22,718 nucleotides of DNA from Didymodactylos carnosus (lineage: Eukaryota > Rotifera > Eurotatoria > Philodinida > Philodinidae), in contig CAJNOQ010002777.1 of NCBI GenBank assembly GCA_905250885.1, positions 1 through 22,718 of the forward strand. Direction: 5' to 3'. The position numbers and the translations under genes are program-made. Of the stretch, positions 19,265-22,718 are shown piece by piece (positions within the stretch are counted from its first letter, which is position 1; every line of letters begins with the position of its first letter). The notes beneath the pieces are model-generated. The model made no database searches and was not told the origin of the DNA. It was given only the letters and a program-made list of their open reading frames with translations.

Positions 19265-20294
19265 CAGAGCTGATCACCTGCATCTTAAACTGCCTGCAAG
19301 CGGTAGTGCAGGCAGGTTGCAGTTTGCAGGTGAACGAAAAAATTTTCCACTGACGGCCAGCAGATAAAGAAAAGTATGTTCCTTCCTACACTCCCTGCAG
19401 GGGAGGAGATTTCACCTGCATTCACTGCAGGGAAAGACGCTTTTATGTGGAGAACAAAAAGAGAGAGGAGACTAAGAGAAATATTGATCACACTGAAGGT
19501 CAGAACGATCTCTTAACGAAAAGAAACTAACTAACAGTTTCTTTTGTAAATGAATAAAGTTTAAATTAAACTGAACGAAAAATATAGAATAAAGAAAAAA
19601 CAAGGAATTTCGCTCTTATTAGAGTTTTCTCTTTTAGCGTATCTTTATCTTTTTCTTGATGTCGCATGCAGATCACCCTTTCTTTTTGTATGTATCCTCA
19701 TGTCTGACATACAGAGATCTGCATGCGACATCAAAAAACAGATAAAGATACACTAAACGGTAGAGCTCTATTGTACGTAATAGAGCCTTAGCGTATAGCA
19801 CATCTTTTTTATGTACATACAGGAATACAGATGTGACATTAGGTAGTCTATGCGGAAGGAAAGAAAAGGATTTTCGCATTATCTTCGTGTCATATTGAAA
19901 TGACGTACGAGAAACTTTTATTTTTTTTATATATTTTAACCGATCGTTGTACAATTTCTTCTTGATTAGAGAAACAAAGCGGGATGTGGAATGTGATTCT
20001 GCAGAAAAGGATTTTTCATTCAGACAATCCCTTCATGGCCGTGGCGATGTTTTGTGGATTCAGTTCAGTCTTTAGAAAAAAAGAACATTCATTCCGTTTG
20101 AAATGAATATACAGTGATCACGAGACGAGAAAGATGAAGATGATGAAGATAAAGATGACGCACATTTTGTTCATTTTTTTGTGCCGTTAGTCTTTTATAG
20201 GCAGGATAATAATTCATTCCCACGCAAATAAGTCAAACGTTTCTGTTTTTTCGTTCTATCATAAAAAATGCAGGTGATCAGCTCTAGTGCGGTA
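19257..20294. mobile_element. 1022 bp hAT-type non-autonomous element inserted in the LINE, perfect 8 bp target duplication
   Basis: The element is 19265-20286. It begins CAGAGCTGATCACCTGCAT, and its other end, from the opposite strand, is TAGAGCTGATCACCTGCAT: 18 of 19 bases identical, fitting the YARNG rule of hAT ends. GTGCGGTA stands on both sides (19257-19264 and 20287-20294), a perfect 8 bp duplication. The left subterminal part (19270-19435) is packed with CCTGCA/TGCAGG words in hairpin arrangement; an internal hairpin occupies 19634-19756. A GATGAAGAT microsatellite lies at 20130-20158. No transposase was recognised. The perfect duplication suggests this is among the younger insertions in the window. 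Confidence 0.85.
19634..19756. repeat. hairpin with 41 bp arms inside the hAT-type element
   Basis: Left arm 19634-19674 and right arm 19716-19756 are inverted copies with about three mismatches; the core TTGATGTCGCATGCAGATC is exact. A second short stem (GTATGT/ACATAC) lies in the 41-base loop, and another hairpin (GCTCTATT...AATAGAGC) follows directly at about 19765-19787. It could be a small foldback insertion, or a structural part of the hAT-type element. It resembles a long RNA stem, but nothing shows that it is transcribed. Confidence 0.6.
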
Positions 20295-20489
20295 TTGCAT
20301 CCCGCCGTCGAACATGAGACTGTAAATACTGCGTTGACTACCCTTCAATAATTTTGCAAAAAAAGTCAGCTTGTGAATATCAAAGAGTTTTAGTATGTCA
20401 GTCCAGCCTAGCATGTCCAAAAGTTCTTCTCTGCTAGACAGATGGACAGCTCCAGAAACCAAAAGTGCTGCTCTATATTGAAACTGCAT
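20287..20489 (-). pseudogene. LINE C-terminal fragment, upstream half
   Basis: The minus-strand frame reads QYRAALLVSGAVHLSSREEL, then LDMLGWTDILKLFDIHKLTF. This is the region just after the RT palm in jockey-like LINEs (QRRAAR.VSG...S...LL..LGW..L..RR..HKL.LF). The first ATG is internal to the original protein, and nothing upstream of about 20492 continues it, so the fragment is truncated there. Its open frame runs on past 20287 as RADHLHFL, but those residues are encoded by the end of the hAT-type element, not by the LINE. The downstream half of the same protein resumes at 19264 in the same orientation, one base out of frame. Confidence 0.65.
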
Positions 20490-20494
20490 CACAG

Positions 20495-21024
20495 ATTTTT
20501 AAGCCGTGTAGAAAACGAGATTCTACACAAGATCAAAAACCCTTAGTACTCCACTCTTTTGTCCAAAAACGTTTTGTTTTCGAGAGAAATCGAGTTTAAT
20601 GTTTTTCAGCCACAAGTAAATGTGGAATATGTTTGCATTCGAGCAAAATATCTGTAAAGAAATAATTTTTACAGTATGAATGATCAGAACTTAATTTAAA
20701 TAGTTAGATAACTTATTTCAAAATGCATCGAAAATTAGTCTACAAAACCTTGATTTATCTGTGTAAATAAGATACAGGTAATGCAAACTTAAAATGAAAT
20801 TTATTTTTCAATTTATCGTATAGCATTCGAAAGAGGACTTCATACTGTATAAGAATATGTAGTTTTTATGTCTTTCTGACGTTTCTGACGTAAAATAGAT
20901 ATTTTTAGGTTGTATCATAAGTTGGCACGTTCCAACTATATTTTTCTGAATCACCGTTGAAAACTGATTTAGAAAAAGGTGTTCAGTTCACTTCGGTGCT
21001 AAACACTCATCCGCCACGGACGTC
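20495..21024. other. unassigned AT-rich stretch
   Basis: Upstream of the truncated LINE; no LINE coding sequence can be followed into it. A short hairpin GTGTAGAA/TTCTACAC lies near 20506-20528. No gene recognised. Confidence 0.25.
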
Positions 21025-21080
21025 TGAACCAACGGATGTCACCTGGGTATAGTCATACCCAGTTGACATCCGTTGGTTCA
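21025..21080. repeat. 56 nt hairpin, 26 bp arms, 4 nt loop
   Basis: The left arm 21025-21050 (TGAACCAACGGATGTC...) pairs with 21055-21080 with one mismatch, leaving the loop AGTC. It is clearly richer in G and C than its surroundings. The compact, nearly perfect stem is unlike the long foldback elements nearby. It may be a tiny inverted-repeat insertion, the core of an element whose ends are worn away, or a structured RNA. No target duplication is evident. Confidence 0.7.
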
Positions 21081-21716
21081 CTTAGTCAACCTATCTAGTT
21101 TTTTGGCTGCAGGACTGTATCTTTGATTCGTTGAATCAAGAAGAACATTTACTAAGTCGACCTCTATGTTGTAGAATACAAAATTCTCTATAAGATGAGC
21201 GTATAATCTTTGTGAAAAACGTCTCGTATGTAGCTAAAAATACAGCCACTATTTGTCTAAATACATGAAATCCATTACATACAAAGAAATCTAGACAAGC
21301 TTGAGGTAGACACTCCCAGGTGCTATTTCTCTGCAAAATTATCTAATCGCATGTTTCTCATTATGGTTCTAGATAGTACCAATGTGTGTTGCATTTGCTA
21401 TAAATAACTCAAGATGGCCTAAGCGCAGGCACAAGTATTTTTCAGAAAAAAGTGTAAAATGAATTTTTTAAAATAATATAATTTTCAGATATCGAAATCA
21501 TCATACGCAGTTCTTGCCCTAGCTGATATTGACTTTTGTCAAATATAGACATTTCTAAAAGAATGGAAACCATTTTACGATCATCAACTTTTTCTAATTG
21601 TCACTATGTTTTCCTGGCTGTTGAGCTAAACGAGATTTTTCTATTTACATGGTGGCCAATAGTGACGAATAAAATTGCCGTACTTCAAACACTTTTCTAT
21701 ACATCCCTCTTCAATA
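21081..21716. other. unassigned stretch
   Basis: Open frames of 63-66 codons (21136-21336 minus, 21536-21727 plus) resemble no known protein. A short hairpin TTGATTC/GAATCAA lies near 21122-21138. Nothing else was recognised. Confidence 0.25.
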
Positions 21717-22061
21717 CTAGCATATAAAGCCATATGGGTGATAAGCGTCTTTGACTGTATCTTCATCGTTTTGTCCGGTTGATTTATCAGATTTTGGTTG
21801 TGTGGTTGTTTGTGTTGCATGTGACGATTGAATACTAGTAGATTCTTTAACACAATCAATTAGGCTAATTGTTGTAGCTTGTTGAATTAAATCTTTTCAC
21901 GGTGATAATTTTCCATCATCTATTTGCCAAGCTCGTTGTACTCGCACACCAGATGGCTCAAACTCAAAATTATTTAACGTGATTATACCCGCAAAGGAGG
22001 TAAGCGGATAACGTTGAAAGTTTTCTCTTAATAGAGAACCACAAATTATACATTTTCTGCA
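21717..22061 (-). pseudogene. unrecognised coding relic with one in-frame TGA
   Basis: The minus-strand frame from 22061 to the TAG at 21717-21719 is 115 codons long with only one stop inside, TGA at 21899-21897. It reads like a real protein: CRKCIICGSLLRENFQRYPL at the start (a C-x2-C-x2-C cluster), FAGIITLNNFEFEPSGVRVQ, AWQIDDGKLSP, and after the stop a Ser/Thr/Gln-rich tail ending KDAYHPYGFIC. Stop-flanking residues (LSP-stop-KDL) suggest a former tryptophan or arginine codon. No start codon or splice sites could be fixed, so the true 5' end may lie in another exon. I do not recognise the family; it could be a host gene fragment or part of an element. Confidence 0.4.
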
Positions 22062-22592
22062 TCAGCGTAAAATTCTGAACAAAACTGTCGCTTCAGATTT
22101 TTAAAAAACTCACTTTCATTTTTTTCGAAAATCTGAACGCTAAGGTCCCCCCTTGAGACACCGAAAGATTTTTTTTCTCAAAAATGGACGCTTCCAAAGT
22201 GCTTCCAAACAAAAGGACTGACGGACAGATTTTTGACGTCTCTGGTTCATCTTCTTTTAAAATATCAGCGTTCGACAGATCATCTAACCCTACATCTAAC
22301 CCATATAGTTTCGAAAATATCAGAGAATAAAAATTTTCCAGAAATCCTGAGGAGAACCAAAGATGTCAAAAATCTGCTTGTCATGTTCTTTTGTTTGGAA
22401 GCACTTTCCTAGTCATTGTTGATGGCAAGACTTTTTTAAAGTCGGTTTTTTCATTCTGCTGGACGCTCAAGGAAAAAAGCTTTTATTAATCTTAAAATCT
22501 AATCAAAGAAAATCGAACAAAGCAAAGAAATCCAGATTATGTATAATTTAACGAGCTATACAACATATAAAAAGTCAGGTGAGGATACCTCC
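22062..22592. repeat. unassigned stretch with a 53 bp-arm inverted repeat
   Basis: Left arm 22196-22248 (AAAGTGCTTCCAAACAAAAG...CTGGTTC) and right arm 22354-22407 are inverted copies with several mismatches, separated by 105 bases. CAGATTTTTGACRTCT is the best-kept inner part. The ends of the element, if it is one, are not clear: sequence outside AAAGTG no longer pairs. No coding sequence was recognised in the rest of the stretch. Confidence 0.5.
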
Positions 22593-22718
22593 CAAGGGGG
22601 AAAAAGCACCACTTCTCCACTTCACTTCACTTCCACTTCACTTGAAGTGAAGTGGAAGTGATTTTGAAGTGTCCATGAAGTGAACTAGTGAAGTGGAAGA
22701 TAGAGACGAGTAAATAAA
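22593..22718. mobile_element. start of a hAT-like element of GAAGTG words, running off the window end
   Basis: After CAAGGGGGAAAAAGCACC at 22593, which resembles a hAT terminus, the sequence becomes a cluster of CACTTC/GAAGTG and CACTTCC/GGAAGTG words in both orientations. They meet in the palindrome CACTTCACTTGAAGTGAAGTG near 22634-22654. The right end is outside the window, so neither the inverted terminus nor a target duplication can be tested. The design is that of the elements at 11707 and 14200. Confidence 0.45.

Noticed and set aside
20259-20286. RADHLHFL as the natural continuation of the LINE protein
   Set aside because: These bases are the terminal inverted repeat of the hAT-type element; the LINE ends at the target duplication.
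1-22718. tRNA or rRNA genes
   Set aside because: No cloverleaf with a GGTTCGANTCC-type arm and no conserved rRNA block was seen on either strand.

Overview
The window looks like nuclear DNA of a small invertebrate, most likely a bdelloid rotifer (inferred, not proven). It is AT-rich with few genes. The two introns most securely placed are 49 and 58 nt. It has a Penelope-like retroelement carrying a GIY-YIG-type endonuclease, a second Penelope-type relic, a LINE relic and many short inverted-repeat transposons. Two genes, a secreted family 16 glycosidase with a ricin-type lectin domain and a GNAT acetyltransferase, look like genes of bacterial or fungal origin, as is common in bdelloids. No tRNA, rRNA, CRISPR array or bacterial operon was seen.

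Layout. 1-126: end of a hAT-like element made of AGTTACT words. 1677-2238 (-): a three-exon RING/TRAF-type zinc-finger gene that a six-frame ORF search misses. 2700-5530 (+): a broken Penelope-like element interrupted at 3218-3492 by a 275 bp CACTG-ended element with a 2 bp target duplication. 5530-9500: mostly unexplained AT-rich DNA holding a TIR element at 7716-8277. 9859-10431 (-): the GNAT gene. 11707-12136: a hAT-type element of GGAGTTG words, next to the second Penelope-type relic (12240-12800, -). 13497-14031 (-): a possible two-exon hypothetical gene. 14200-14973: AAGATCTT word clusters with hAT-like ends. 15361-16594 (-): the GH16-ricin gene (two exons). 16949-17505 and 17661-18183: two long-armed foldback elements. 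18806-20489 (-): the C-terminal part of a LINE, split by a 1022 bp hAT-type element with a perfect 8 bp target duplication. 21025-21080: a 26 bp-arm hairpin. 21717-22061 (-): an unrecognised coding relic. 22593-end: the start of a further hAT-like element made of GAAGTG words.

The genes do not form a pathway. The recurring theme is transposition. At least five elements share one architecture: hAT-like ends around a cluster of one short, often self-complementary word, with a different word in each family. The likely explanation is transposase-binding subterminal repeats, but the sequence also shows these words varying independently from element to element.
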